Assembly: GCF_000621785.1 (NCBI RefSeq)
Contig: NZ_JHXI01000007.1
Coordinates: 186,001-250,000 of the forward strand
Direction: 5' to 3'
DNA length: 64,000 nucleotides
DNA from: Ruminococcus flavefaciens ND2009
Lineage (GTDB): Bacteria; Bacillota; Clostridia; Oscillospirales; Ruminococcaceae
Shown here: positions 33,372-42,693 of the stretch, piece by piece
How positions within the stretch are numbered: the stretch's first letter is position 1
How the letters are laid out: every line of letters starts with the position of its first letter
The notes under the pieces: generated by a model
Told to the model about the DNA's origin: nothing
Databases searched by the model: none
Seen by the model: only the letters and a program-made list of their open reading frames with translations
Translations under genes and position numbers: made by a program

Positions 33372-33476
33372 GGTACAAAAAGACGAAACCGCGAGGATTT
33401 TCAGCGGACTGCACAACATCTCCGGCGTATTCTTAGGCAATAATACTATACTGAGATGAACTCGTCTTTTTGTGCC
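33372..33476 (+). promoter_or_regulatory. Structured leader before the solute-binding lipoprotein
   Basis: Positions 33372-33386 can pair with 33462-33476 over 15 bp (one G-U), closing a 105-nt domain. The domain holds an inner CCGC/GCGG hairpin and a -10-like TATACT. It ends 60 nt before the lipoprotein start. It could be a cis-regulatory RNA or an operator pair. No known riboswitch class was recognised. The remaining sequence 33218-33371 shows only A/T-rich DNA. Confidence 0.4.
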
Positions 33477-33536
33477 CTGTTAATCACGCCCCTCAACAAA
33501 AGAAATGATACATATATAGGGAAAGGACGATACAAA

Positions 33537-35945
33537 ATGAAAAACAGTATTCTTCGCGCATTAGCTTTCTCCGCAGCAGTATGCGTTTCCATGACATCCT
33601 GTGCCGAGAAGAAAAAGACAAGCTCCGACAACAGCACATCTATCGCATCCGCTATCAGTGATATACCCGCTATGGCGTCCGAGCTCCTTGAAGGCTCATA
33701 TAAGCTGGTAAACTACAAGACCATAGACGAATTCGATTATATCGACAGGATCTTTCCGCTGAATGAGGGAGGTTACATCGTTTCAAACTTTAACGGTTCC
33801 TCCGAAACGGATTTTATGTTTAAGATCAACAGCGATTTCTCGGAGATAAATGAGTTCAAGCTCAGCGCTCCCGATGAGGTCGAAGCTGCGGACGAGTTCT
33901 ACAGCGATCTGTCAGTAACTCCAGGAGGCGAGATCTCTGTCTTATATACTCTGTTCGACCACCACGGGATCGAACTCCCCGAGGAATACGATGAAAACTT
34001 TGACTATGACAACTTCTACGCCAACACCACCGAGTCAAAGCTGCTGTGCTTCTTTAACAGCGACGGCACTCTTATCAGCAGCCATGAATTCGATGACAGC
34101 GAGTTTTCAAGCAATGATGATATGATCTATATGACCGGCTATATCAACATCGGCGGCGGCAGGATAATGGCTGCCTATTATGACGGCACTGTCATTCTCA
34201 CCGACGGCAGCACTACCGAGAAGTTCCCTGTAATTGAGGAGGACGCCGAAAAGGATTACATAAACCTTGTCTACACAGGTGACGGCTCTGTTGCTGTTTC
34301 CTATTCATACTACTATAACGGCGACTACAGCAGCCGTAAGCAGACCATAAAGTACATCGACATCGAGAATAAGACCTACGGTGACACCATATACAGCTCT
34401 GACTCTTCAGAAATCAACGATATTGATATGGTTATCCCCGGCTACGATGACTATGTGCTCATCGGCTCAAACTACACCGACCTCATTGGCATAAAGGCTG
34501 ACGGCACCACAGAGACCATTCTCAACTGGAGCGACGCTGATACCCAGCCTTTATCTGTACTGTACGCAGGCAATGACGAATTCTACTGCTGGGACTACAT
34601 GAGCAATGACAGCCTTCAGATAATGAAGCTGGTGCCCCGCGATCCCGCTGAGGCTGCCAATACTCAGGTCATAACCCTGGGCACCATGTATGATTCACAC
34701 TCGCTGGACGTGAACAGGTTCAACCGCAGCCAGGATAAGTACAGGATAAAGGTAGTCAACTACTCCGAGAGATACGCCGCCGAGCACGGCGAGCTCGATC
34801 CTGAGGCTGATAAGGATGACTGGGAGAACCGCGACGCCGAGATGCTCAAATATATGCAGATGGACATTATCTCGGGCAATGCTCCCGATATGATAATCTC
34901 ATACGATATTAATTCCGTAAGGCTCCTGGGAGAAAAAGGCGTTCTTACCGACCTTTACACATTTATGGAGAACGATCCCGACATCAACCGCGATACCGTT
35001 CTCCCCAATCTGCTCTCAGCTCTTGAAAGCAGTGACGGCAAACTCTACTGTCTCTCACCCAATTTTGAACTCAGGACTCTCGCTGTAAAGAGGAAGTTCT
35101 TCGACCGTGAAAACTGGACTGTAGACGATATGATCGAGGTCTATGACCACTCCAACGCCGAGCACCTCTATGACGGCGATACAAAAGCAGAAATGCTCAG
35201 GACCTTCATTGAGGGTCAGTCCGAGCTCATAGATGTGGAAAAGGGCACCTGCAATTTTGACACTCCCGACTTCATTAATATCCTCAAGTTCTGTGACCGA
35301 TTCGTCTTAGAGGAGGAAATGCCTGACAAGTCCACTGAAACCAAGGATTTCATGGAATACTACACCGACAAGGCTAACTGGATCGCCGACGAAAAGGCTC
35401 TCCTCACGCCTGTATACCCATATGGCGACAGCGGACTTTGCTATATTAAGTCCGATACCTTCGGCGGCGATGACTACACTATGGTGGGCTATCCCTCATC
35501 AAACGGCAAGGGCGGAAAGCTCAGCGTGTTGACACAGTTCTCCATCTGTGAGAAAAGCAAGGTCAAGGAGGGTGCCTGGGAATTCATCAAGTCTCTCATG
35601 GACCCCGAGGACAACTACAGCTTCTCCGCTCTGAAAAAGAATCTTCCCGATACGATAGATGCTTCCTCAAAGGTCTATTCATATAAAGAAAACGGCGAAA
35701 AAGTGGAGCTACCCAGCAGCGGCAGCAAGGTAGGAAGGACCATCTATCCTGTTTCCAAAGCCGAGCGCGATGACTTCGAGCGCTATCTGCTCAGCTGCGA
35801 TACACTTTCAGGGGAAATGGACTACGAGGTGCGTTCCATTGTCATGGAGGAGGCTGACGCCTTCTTCCACGGCGAAAAGTCCGCTGAGGACGCCGCAAAA
35901 ATGATACAGAACCGCGCTTCCATACTCGTCAGCGAAAGAAGCTGA
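33537..35945 (+). CDS. Large extracellular solute-binding lipoprotein
   Basis: An 802-residue lipoprotein. The lipobox is MTSC near residue 21. The first 370 residues are an Asp/Tyr-rich, beta-strand-rich domain (probably a propeller-like fold). From about 375 an SBP family 1-type binding protein begins (ITLGTMYDSHSLDVNRFN, then MQMDIISGNAPDMIISYD and a FDTPDFINILKFCD hinge region). The SBP half suggests sugar or oligosaccharide capture. No permease or ATPase gene lies nearby, so it is an orphan or works with a distant transporter. ATG at 33537 has AAAGGA upstream. Confidence 0.82.
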   Translation: MKNSILRALAFSAAVCVSMTSCAEKKKTSSDNSTSIASAISDIPAMASELLEGSYKLVNYKTIDEFDYIDRIFPLNEGGYIVSNFNGSSETDFMFKINSDFSEINEFKLSAPDEVEAADEFYSDLSVTPGGEISVLYTLFDHHGIELPEEYDENFDYDNFYANTTESKLLCFFNSDGTLISSHEFDDSEFSSNDDMIYMTGYINIGGGRIMAAYYDGTVILTDGSTTEKFPVIEEDAEKDYINLVYTGDGSVAVSYSYYYNGDYSSRKQTIKYIDIENKTYGDTIYSSDSSEINDIDMVIPGYDDYVLIGSNYTDLIGIKADGTTETILNWSDADTQPLSVLYAGNDEFYCWDYMSNDSLQIMKLVPRDPAEAANTQVITLGTMYDSHSLDVNRFNRSQDKYRIKVVNYSERYAAEHGELDPEADKDDWENRDAEMLKYMQMDIISGNAPDMIISYDINSVRLLGEKGVLTDLYTFMENDPDINRDTVLPNLLSALESSDGKLYCLSPNFELRTLAVKRKFFDRENWTVDDMIEVYDHSNAEHLYDGDTKAEMLRTFIEGQSELIDVEKGTCNFDTPDFINILKFCDRFVLEEEMPDKSTETKDFMEYYTDKANWIADEKALLTPVYPYGDSGLCYIKSDTFGGDDYTMVGYPSSNGKGGKLSVLTQFSICEKSKVKEGAWEFIKSLMDPEDNYSFSALKKNLPDTIDASSKVYSYKENGEKVELPSSGSKVGRTIYPVSKAERDDFERYLLSCDTLSGEMDYEVRSIVMEEADAFFHGEKSAEDAAKMIQNRASILVSERS

Positions 35946-35990
35946 CTTTACATATAGCTTTCCATAATAATCTCTATATATTTCAGCAGA

Positions 35991-36023
35991 AACGGCAGCC
36001 CTTCTCCATAGGCTGCCGTTTTT
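35991..36023 (+). terminator. Terminator of the solute-binding gene
   Basis: A perfect 10-bp stem (35991-36000 with 36011-36020) running into UUUUU. Confidence 0.88.
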
Positions 36024-36036
36024 GTATCACTATAAG

Positions 36037-36067
36037 AGAAGCACCACCGTTTTTCGGTGGTGCTTCT
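36037..36067 (-). terminator. Strong hairpin after the GH5 operon
   Basis: A perfect 13-bp stem (36037-36049 with 36055-36067), loop of five. It lies 10 nt past the GH5 stop. The U-run is poor, so it may act mainly as a 3' stabiliser or backup terminator. Confidence 0.6.
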
Positions 36068-36076
36068 GGTTTAAGC

Positions 36077-38320
36077 TTATCTTGTAGGGTCAAGAGTTGC
36101 TCTCTTTTTCAGAAGGAACTCCTGAATGAAGAGTGCGTCGTTTGAGGTGAGACCCTCAGTAGCCTTGTCAACGTCGCCGTTGAGCTTGCCCTGAGCTGTC
36201 AGGTGCTTCTCGTATGAGCCGTTTTCACCGTACTTGTCAGGGTTTGCAAGTGCCTGCATGATAAGGATAGCATCAGCCAGCTCTACCTTGCCATCACCAT
36301 TCGTATCGCCCCATACTACTACAGGTTTGTCTGTACCGGGATCAGAAGTTCCGGGTACCTTGGAGGATACAGTTATCTCAAAGGAAACGTCAACGCCCTT
36401 TATCAGATCGTTTGTATAGTAAGAACCGATCTGCTCTGAAAGCTTTACGGTATACTTGCCTGCACCCAGCTTGGACAGGTCATTTGCATTGTTTGAAACT
36501 CCTGTGCTGTCAATGATCGTGCAGTCATTCAGATCAGTCTTTGTGATCTTCTTGGTTTCTGTGCCGGAATTGTTTGAAACATTGTATACAAGTCCGCTGA
36601 GGTCAAGGGATTCACCCTCTGTGTAGACTGTCTTTGTGGGATAGCTTGCAACATCCTTGAATATGTAATACTCCTGAGTAGAAATAACGGGAGCTGTGGT
36701 CGTAGTTGTTGTTGTAACGGGAGCAGTGGTCGTAGTGGTCGTTGTGGTCGTTGTGGTGGTAGTTGTTGTAGCCTTGGGGGGCTGTGTTGTTACAGAGTGA
36801 CCGGGTGTTGTGCCAGCGCCGCCGTCAAGGTTGCTCTTTGCGCCTGATGAATAGAACTCACCAAGTGAGATACCGTTCTTGCCCAGTGCTGTCTGGTGAT
36901 CAAGGCCGATGAACTTGCCGCTGGTAGTCTGCCAGAGTGTCTCCTTGAGGATACCGTAGCGTCCGGGATCCCATGTGAGGAAGTCGTGGCTGAGAAGTCC
37001 GCCTGTATCGCCTGAGTTAGGATTGAGGCACCAGTAGGTGTGGTTGATGTGGTTCTTGAGCATATAGTCTGCAAGAAGCTCCATCCACTTCTGGTTTTTG
37101 GTTCCGTCAACGAAACCGCCCCACTCACCAATGAGCAGAGGTGCGATATCCTTATCGTTGATGTATGCCCATGTATCATACCAGTAGTCGTCAAGGAGAG
37201 TCTGTGTGGTAAAGTTCTTGTCGAACCATGTCTGTGCGTATACTGACGGGCCGTAGTCATGAGGTGAGTAAACGATCTTGGACTGCTTGGCAGGTGTGGA
37301 CATCTTTATGGGGTAGTCCTTTACGCCGCGGAGGTTTCCGCCCCACCATGCGCCGTACCATCTCTTTTCGTCCTCAGACTTGGGCTCCCATACATCGGGG
37401 GTATCGAAGTCATAGCCCTTTTCTGTCATAGGATACTGCTCAATACCCTCGATGAAGATAAGAGCATTGGGGTTTACGTCCAGGATAGCCTCTGCACAGT
37501 TTGTTGCAGCGTATGCCCAGTTGTTCTCGTCCTTTGAGCCGTCCCACTTGGCAATAGTGCTGGGGCAGCCGCCGTCCTTGTATGCACGCTTGCCGTGAGG
37601 CTCGTTCTTCAGGTCATAGCCGATGAGAGTATCATCGTTCTTGTACTTGTCTGCCAGCCATACCAGAGTATCCTGCCAGTCCTTTGTTGTGATGCCAGCC
37701 TTGCCGTACCAGAGCTCATAGTCATGACCTGAGTTGTTCTCGTCGGGGCTGTGGATATCGATAAACACCTTCAGGCCGTACTTCTTGCACTTCTGTACGA
37801 GGATATCGAATATCTCCATACTGTTCTTCACAGTCTTTCCGTCAGATTCAACGAAGTCCTTGTTGATGTTTGTGTAGGTACCTGCGGGTGTTACCTTACC
37901 GTCCTCACCTACAACGTCCTGGGGAGGAGTGTAGGAAGCCTGTACTGAGCTTACAGCGTGAGGCTTTCCGTCCATCCATGACTTGAGCAGAGTGGTGGAG
38001 ATAGGCAGACGGAGCACGTTGATACCGTGGTCTGCGATGCTCTGGAGCATATCATCGGCATCTGCTGCATAGAGACCATGTGCACAGTTCTCAGAGCAGT
38101 TGAAGCCGAACCAGTTAGCTCCGGTGAGCCATACCTGGTTGCCGTTCATGTCGTAGAGACGGCTTCCCTCTGCGTGGAGCCAGTCGTCATTGTTGTCGTC
38201 GGCAGCTGCTACGTTTGCGATAGTGTCGGGGGCAGCTGTAGGTGCATAGTAGGCAGCGCCCGACACCGTCACAGCTGCTGCAGCGGCTACAGCAGCCACT
38301 GAGCGTAAAAACTTCTTCAT
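36077..38320 (-). CDS. GH5 cellulase with Ig-like module and dockerin
   Basis: A 747-residue secreted glycoside hydrolase family 5 enzyme, probably an endo-beta-1,4-glucanase. The signal peptide is about 1-39. The GH5 domain is about 45-480, with the acid/base Glu240 in DLKNEPHG and the nucleophile Glu399 in LLIGEWGG; FIDIHSP, SPHDYGP and WCLNPNSGDTGG are the other conserved sites. A Thr-run linker (about 515-545), an Ig-like beta module (about 550-655) and a C-terminal dockerin (GDTNGDGKVELADAILIMQ ... LTSNDALFIQEFLLKK) follow. It lies 67 nt after a paralogue with no promoter between, so both are one transcript. Confidence 0.95.
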   Translation of the reverse strand: MKKFLRSVAAVAAAAAVTVSGAAYYAPTAAPDTIANVAAADDNNDDWLHAEGSRLYDMNGNQVWLTGANWFGFNCSENCAHGLYAADADDMLQSIADHGINVLRLPISTTLLKSWMDGKPHAVSSVQASYTPPQDVVGEDGKVTPAGTYTNINKDFVESDGKTVKNSMEIFDILVQKCKKYGLKVFIDIHSPDENNSGHDYELWYGKAGITTKDWQDTLVWLADKYKNDDTLIGYDLKNEPHGKRAYKDGGCPSTIAKWDGSKDENNWAYAATNCAEAILDVNPNALIFIEGIEQYPMTEKGYDFDTPDVWEPKSEDEKRWYGAWWGGNLRGVKDYPIKMSTPAKQSKIVYSPHDYGPSVYAQTWFDKNFTTQTLLDDYWYDTWAYINDKDIAPLLIGEWGGFVDGTKNQKWMELLADYMLKNHINHTYWCLNPNSGDTGGLLSHDFLTWDPGRYGILKETLWQTTSGKFIGLDHQTALGKNGISLGEFYSSGAKSNLDGGAGTTPGHSVTTQPPKATTTTTTTTTTTTTTTAPVTTTTTTTAPVISTQEYYIFKDVASYPTKTVYTEGESLDLSGLVYNVSNNSGTETKKITKTDLNDCTIIDSTGVSNNANDLSKLGAGKYTVKLSEQIGSYYTNDLIKGVDVSFEITVSSKVPGTSDPGTDKPVVVWGDTNGDGKVELADAILIMQALANPDKYGENGSYEKHLTAQGKLNGDVDKATEGLTSNDALFIQEFLLKKRATLDPTR

Positions 38321-38387
38321 AATAATTTCCCTCTCATTAAAATTTATTTTCTCCGCACAGACCCCTGAAGCCGTGCGGCGATAGGCA

Positions 38388-40184
38388 TTAAGCTATTGGT
38401 AATTTGTTATATAAGCCAAGGAGCTTCATCTGTATGGTAAGTGCATCGTTTGCGGTAAGGCCTTCCTCTCCGTCAACGTCTCCGTTGAGAGCCCCCTCCT
38501 TGGTGAGGTGCTTGCTGTCGCTGCCTGTCTTTCCGTACTTGTCGGGGTTAGCCAGCGACTGCATTATGAGAATAGCATCTGAAAGCTCGACCTTGCCGTC
38601 GAGGTTAGTGTCTCCGTAAAGGCGATTACTGACGCCCTCGATGGAAGTAGTCGATGTGGTCGTCACCGTTGTGGTTGTAGTTGTAGATGTTGATGTGGTC
38701 GTCTTGGGGTCATCTGCGGGAACGGTGGAGCCGCTTGAGGTCTTGCCGCCGTCCAGGTTGCTTCCCTCTGAGGAAGCAAAGCTGGCGTAGAAATCGTTCA
38801 GCGAGATACCGTCCTTGCCCAGTGCTACCTGATGATCCAGACCGATGAACTTCTTGGTCTTTGAGGTCTTCCAGATAGCGGGATAATAGTAGGTATCATA
38901 CTTTACCTGATCCCAGTCCACAGTGGTCTTGCCCACTATCTTGCCGTCAGCGCCCTGTGATGTTCCGAACTGGACGCTCTTCCAGAGTCCGCCGGTGTCG
39001 CCGGAGTCATCGTTGAGGCACCAGAATGTATGATTGATGTGATTCTTTATCATGTAATCGCGGAGAAGTCCCAGCCACTTTTCGTTGTCGCCTCCGTCAA
39101 GACGTCCGCCCCACTCGCCTATGAGCAGAGGATACATATCCTTCTCAACAAGGTAAGCCCAGGTGTCTCTCCAGTAATCGTTAAGGAGAGTCTCCTCTGT
39201 GAAGTCCTTGTGGAACCAGGTCTGGTCGCTTACGATAGGACCGTAGTCATGGGGTGAGTAAACTATCTGTGAGGTGCCTGACTTGGGCATAACGGGATAC
39301 TTTGCAACGCCGCGGAGGTTTCCGCCCCACCATGCGCCGTGACCCTCAAAGCCTTCAACGCCCTCGATGAGAATGAGTGCATTGGGGTTCTTTTCAAGGA
39401 TAGCGTCTGCACAGTCCTGAGCAGCCTTCTTCCAGTTGTTGGGAGCGTTTGAGTCGTCCCAGATAGCGTCGATGGGAGCTCCGCCGTACTTGCTGTGGGG
39501 CTCGTTCTTCAGGTCGAAGCCGATAAGGGTATCGTCGCCCTTATAGTGGTCTGCGCACCATGCAAGAGTCTCTATCCACACATCTGTGGTGACCTCAACG
39601 GTCTTGCCGTCATTTGCCTCAAAGCTCTTGCCGTACCAGAGTCCGTAGTTATGTCCCGAATTGTTCGACTCGGGGCTGTGGATGTCGATAAAGCACTTTA
39701 CGCCGTACTTCTTGCACTTTGCAAGGAGTATGTCGAAAAGCTCCTGACTGTTGACCACGCTGCCGTCTTCCTTGATAAGATCAACGTTGAAGGGGTAGCT
39801 GGGGTCATTGTTGGGATTGATGCTCTCTACCTCATCGGGGTCACCGATCATCCAGTTGTAGAGAAGCTCGGTTGAAACGGGAAGCCTGAGCACATTTATG
39901 CCATGGTCGGCGATCTCTCTCACCATATCGTCGATGTCTCCGCTCCAGAGATAGTGGGGCGAATTCTCGGTACAGTTGAAGCCGAACCAGTTGGCGCCGG
40001 TGAGCCATACCTCATTCCCGTTCATGTCGTAAAGACGGCTGCCCTTTGCGTGGAGCCAGTCGTCACCGTTTGTGTCAACGGCGTTTGCCGCCATCATTGT
40101 CTGACCGAAACAGGGTGCTGCTCCCGTAACAGCCAGCGCAGCTGCTGACACAAGTGCAGCCGCAGTGCGTGCTATTTTTTTCAT
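38388..40184 (-). CDS. GH5 cellulase with dockerin
   Basis: A 598-residue secreted GH5 enzyme, paralogue of the downstream gene. The signal peptide is about 1-34. The GH5 domain is about 40-465, with acid/base Glu228 (DLKNEPHS) and nucleophile Glu357 (LLIGEWGG). A Thr/Ser linker precedes the dockerin (DTNLDGKVELSDAILIMQ ... LTANDALTIQMKLLGL), and there is no Ig-like module. ATG at 40184 is chosen because GAGGGG lies upstream; nearly the same GAGAGGG-AAAT leader precedes the second GH5 gene, pointing to tandem duplication including the leader. Confidence 0.95.
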   Translation of the reverse strand: MKKIARTAAALVSAAALAVTGAAPCFGQTMMAANAVDTNGDDWLHAKGSRLYDMNGNEVWLTGANWFGFNCTENSPHYLWSGDIDDMVREIADHGINVLRLPVSTELLYNWMIGDPDEVESINPNNDPSYPFNVDLIKEDGSVVNSQELFDILLAKCKKYGVKCFIDIHSPESNNSGHNYGLWYGKSFEANDGKTVEVTTDVWIETLAWCADHYKGDDTLIGFDLKNEPHSKYGGAPIDAIWDDSNAPNNWKKAAQDCADAILEKNPNALILIEGVEGFEGHGAWWGGNLRGVAKYPVMPKSGTSQIVYSPHDYGPIVSDQTWFHKDFTEETLLNDYWRDTWAYLVEKDMYPLLIGEWGGRLDGGDNEKWLGLLRDYMIKNHINHTFWCLNDDSGDTGGLWKSVQFGTSQGADGKIVGKTTVDWDQVKYDTYYYPAIWKTSKTKKFIGLDHQVALGKDGISLNDFYASFASSEGSNLDGGKTSSGSTVPADDPKTTTSTSTTTTTTVTTTSTTSIEGVSNRLYGDTNLDGKVELSDAILIMQSLANPDKYGKTGSDSKHLTKEGALNGDVDGEEGLTANDALTIQMKLLGLYNKLPIA

Positions 40185-40237
40185 CTTTATATTTCCCCTC
40201 TCATAGTACACTTTTCCAATGTACCATTATTAACTAT

Positions 40238-40266
40238 ATTGTAGCATTTCAAGGGCGAAATGTCAA
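40238..40266 (-). promoter_or_regulatory. Promoter of the GH5 pair
   Basis: TTGACA (40266-40261) and TACAAT (40243-40238) on the minus strand, 17-nt spacer. A small hairpin GTACA/TGTAC (40206-40224) follows in the leader. Confidence 0.88.
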
Positions 40267-40313
40267 TAGTTTCTGCGGTTTTCACAAAACCAACACGGAA
40301 GCCCTCAGGGCGC

Positions 40314-40344
40314 AAAAAACCGCACCTGCATGGCGCAGGTGCGG
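40314..40344 (-). terminator. Terminator of the triplicated-domain dockerin gene
   Basis: A perfect 10-bp GC-rich stem (40320-40329 with 40335-40344), 5-nt loop, then six U on the minus strand. Confidence 0.9.
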
Positions 40345-40357
40345 AAGCTTTTGTTTA

Positions 40358-42577
40358 TTACATTGTCTCTATCAGATACTTCTTTGCCGCAGTCAGATCA
40401 AAGACGTCCAGCAGCTCGTCGCCGTTGAGATCGGCAGCCTTCCAGCTTCGGAAATTCTCGGGCTTCTGTCCCAGCAGCCATCTCTGGAGCAGCACTATAT
40501 CCGCCACGTTGAAGTTATTATCGCCGCTGACGTCGCCCTGCTTCCAGGTACGCATCTTCAGAGTTGTGTGCATGAGGACGCCGTCGGTCTCGTTCAGCTC
40601 ATAGGAGGTGATCTTGCCGCCGTCCACCCTGGTTATCTGTATCTTTTCGGTAACGGGCACGGTGATGATGAGATCGTCGCCTGGCTGCACAGAGCCTGCC
40701 ACAGTAAATCTCTTTATTCCTGCCTCATCGTCCTTGTAAGTTGAAAGCTCCTCTCTTGTCACAGGTGCTCCGTCCTTGCCGTTCCTCGTGACGAAAAGCC
40801 TTCCCTCTGATGAAGCATTGATGTGAAGGCTGTTGTAATATCCGTTGCTGTCGCCGCGGACTCTTATGCACCGGAAGATGTGGTCGCCGCCTGCAAGCTT
40901 CATTGCATCGGAGAGTATGCCCTCCTTCTTTGCAACAGATGCCTGCGTCTCCTCATCAGTCTCAGGATAGGGGAAGTCATAGTTCTCCCCGGGAGTCACG
41001 GTTATGTTATCGCCGCTGCGCTCCACAACATAGCTCTTCATAGTGCAGTCCACACCGGGCATATCGGGCTGTTTGATAAGCTCCTTCATGTCCACATTGT
41101 AGTCAAGAATGAGCAATGTATACTTTCCGCCGTCAGCGGGACAGAACTTGTAGCCCTCACCTGCTATGCTGTCGTCGAAGCTGTCATTGGTAAGCACCCA
41201 CACAGCGTCCGAAGTCCCGTTGAACTGGACCTGGCTGCCGTCTATGATATAGCTGCCGTCTTCAGGAGAAACTGCTCCCGTACCGCCGATGTGCTCTTCA
41301 CGGATAAATGCAAAATCCGGGTTAAGCTGAGCGTAATTCAGTGCGGCGCTGAGAAGGTCTGCACGCTTCACAGAATCTGTCTCCTTGCAGCTTATGCTGC
41401 ACTGACAGTAAAGTCCGTATGTGTATTCGCCCGAGTGCTCCATGCGTCCCAGCATGGGCGAGGTGCTTATATCTACGCTGAATATGTCCTCGGGAAGTCC
41501 TAATGACGCCAGCACTCTTGCCTCTTTCCAGGTGAAGTCTGCCTTTTGGGCAAGATAGCGGCCTTCCTTTATGGAAGAAACCTTTGTGGTGAGCTCTTTG
41601 CCTGTGAGGTTTATCATATAGCTCTCAGGCTCCAGCATGACGGAGTAACTTACAGAGCCGCTGTCTGCGGAGATAATGTCCTGACTGTAAACCTGATAGA
41701 AGTCCTTGTCGGTGAGTCCCTTTTCGGTGAAGACCGCCTCCACCTCCTCGGTGGTCATCGCCTTTATATCGTCGAAGGTAAAGCCGATATCGGGAAGCTC
41801 CCCTACGCTGTTCTTTTCGATAAAGAGCTCAACATCACCTGTGGAAATATTGACGCTGTTCTTCCTGTCCTTGAAGTAAAGCTCTGCTGTCTCGGGCTTT
41901 CCAAAGGAGTCGCCTCCCACAAACAGCTCAAAGCCGTCCTCAAGAACGAATGTGTATACTCTGGGATAATCGCTGCTTGTGCCTATCCGTTGCCACTTGA
42001 AGGCTGCAAAGTCAGACCATGTGAGGGCTTCCTTCTTTTCGGCAAGTGCCCTGACATCATCAAGTGTCATCGGCTCTGTGCCCGAAAGCACAGGCTCCTT
42101 CACGGTGGAAGTCACAATGGTAGTGGCAGAGGTCTTTGATGTGGTGGTCGCTGCGGAAGTTGTCACTCTGGTCTGTGTTGTTGCCTCCTTGATAAAGGCT
42201 TCAACGTCATCTGTGCGTATGTCAGCTCTCGGGTACACAGGGTCATAGGCAAAGCGGTAAAGCTCCGCACTCTCAATAGCTCCCTCAGGCGCACCCTTTA
42301 CGTAGAGGAAGTAGCTGTTTTCCATTGGGTAGCGACAGGTAACTTCTTTTTTTGTGGTACCCATTTTGTCATACCAGAACGCTTCAAGATCCGCCCAGGA
42401 GAGCTCCATGCCCTTTTTTGCAAGCTCCCTGACATCATCAAGGGTCATTTTTTCAGTTTTGGCAGTCTCGCTTTCCGCGGCTGCAGCAGCAGAGGGCACC
42501 TTCACAACGCCCGCGGAATAACCGCATACGGGACTGAGAGCCGCTGCTGTCACTATAGCTAATACTCTTTTTAACAT
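40358..42577 (-). CDS. Secreted dockerin protein with a triplicated unknown domain
   Basis: A 739-residue secreted protein. The signal peptide is about 1-37. Three related units follow, each starting with a T-(L/F)-D-D-(V/I)-(R/K) helix (MTLDDVRELAKKG, MTLDDVRALAEKKEAL, FTFDDIKAMTTEEVEA) and ending in a beta segment with (E/A)-S-A-E-L-Y or similar. They lie at about 43-130, 170-255 and 265-345. A large beta-rich region follows (about 350-675). A C-terminal dockerin sits at about 677-739 (GDVSGDNNFNVADIVLLQRW and ADLNGDELLDVFDLTAAKKY). No hydrolase motif was recognised. Confidence 0.8.
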   Translation of the reverse strand: MLKRVLAIVTAAALSPVCGYSAGVVKVPSAAAAAESETAKTEKMTLDDVRELAKKGMELSWADLEAFWYDKMGTTKKEVTCRYPMENSYFLYVKGAPEGAIESAELYRFAYDPVYPRADIRTDDVEAFIKEATTQTRVTTSAATTTSKTSATTIVTSTVKEPVLSGTEPMTLDDVRALAEKKEALTWSDFAAFKWQRIGTSSDYPRVYTFVLEDGFELFVGGDSFGKPETAELYFKDRKNSVNISTGDVELFIEKNSVGELPDIGFTFDDIKAMTTEEVEAVFTEKGLTDKDFYQVYSQDIISADSGSVSYSVMLEPESYMINLTGKELTTKVSSIKEGRYLAQKADFTWKEARVLASLGLPEDIFSVDISTSPMLGRMEHSGEYTYGLYCQCSISCKETDSVKRADLLSAALNYAQLNPDFAFIREEHIGGTGAVSPEDGSYIIDGSQVQFNGTSDAVWVLTNDSFDDSIAGEGYKFCPADGGKYTLLILDYNVDMKELIKQPDMPGVDCTMKSYVVERSGDNITVTPGENYDFPYPETDEETQASVAKKEGILSDAMKLAGGDHIFRCIRVRGDSNGYYNSLHINASSEGRLFVTRNGKDGAPVTREELSTYKDDEAGIKRFTVAGSVQPGDDLIITVPVTEKIQITRVDGGKITSYELNETDGVLMHTTLKMRTWKQGDVSGDNNFNVADIVLLQRWLLGQKPENFRSWKAADLNGDELLDVFDLTAAKKYLIETM

Positions 42578-42630
42578 AATTATCTTCCTTTCATTTCTTG
42601 GATTAATGGTGTGATGAGTTCTGCAACTAT

Positions 42631-42659
42631 AATATACACTAAAGCGCCCGATTTGTCAA
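42631..42659 (-). promoter_or_regulatory. Promoter of the triplicated-domain dockerin gene
   Basis: TTGACA (42659-42654) and TATATT (42636-42631) on the minus strand, 17-nt spacer. Confidence 0.82.
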
Positions 42660-42693
42660 TATATCGTTAAAAAGTAACTGTACAAAAATTGTC

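Noticed and set aside
40154..40744. Plus-strand ORF across the GH5 promoter and the dockerin gene end
   Set aside because: It overlaps a consensus promoter, a terminator and two real genes on the other strand, and lacks a ribosome binding site.
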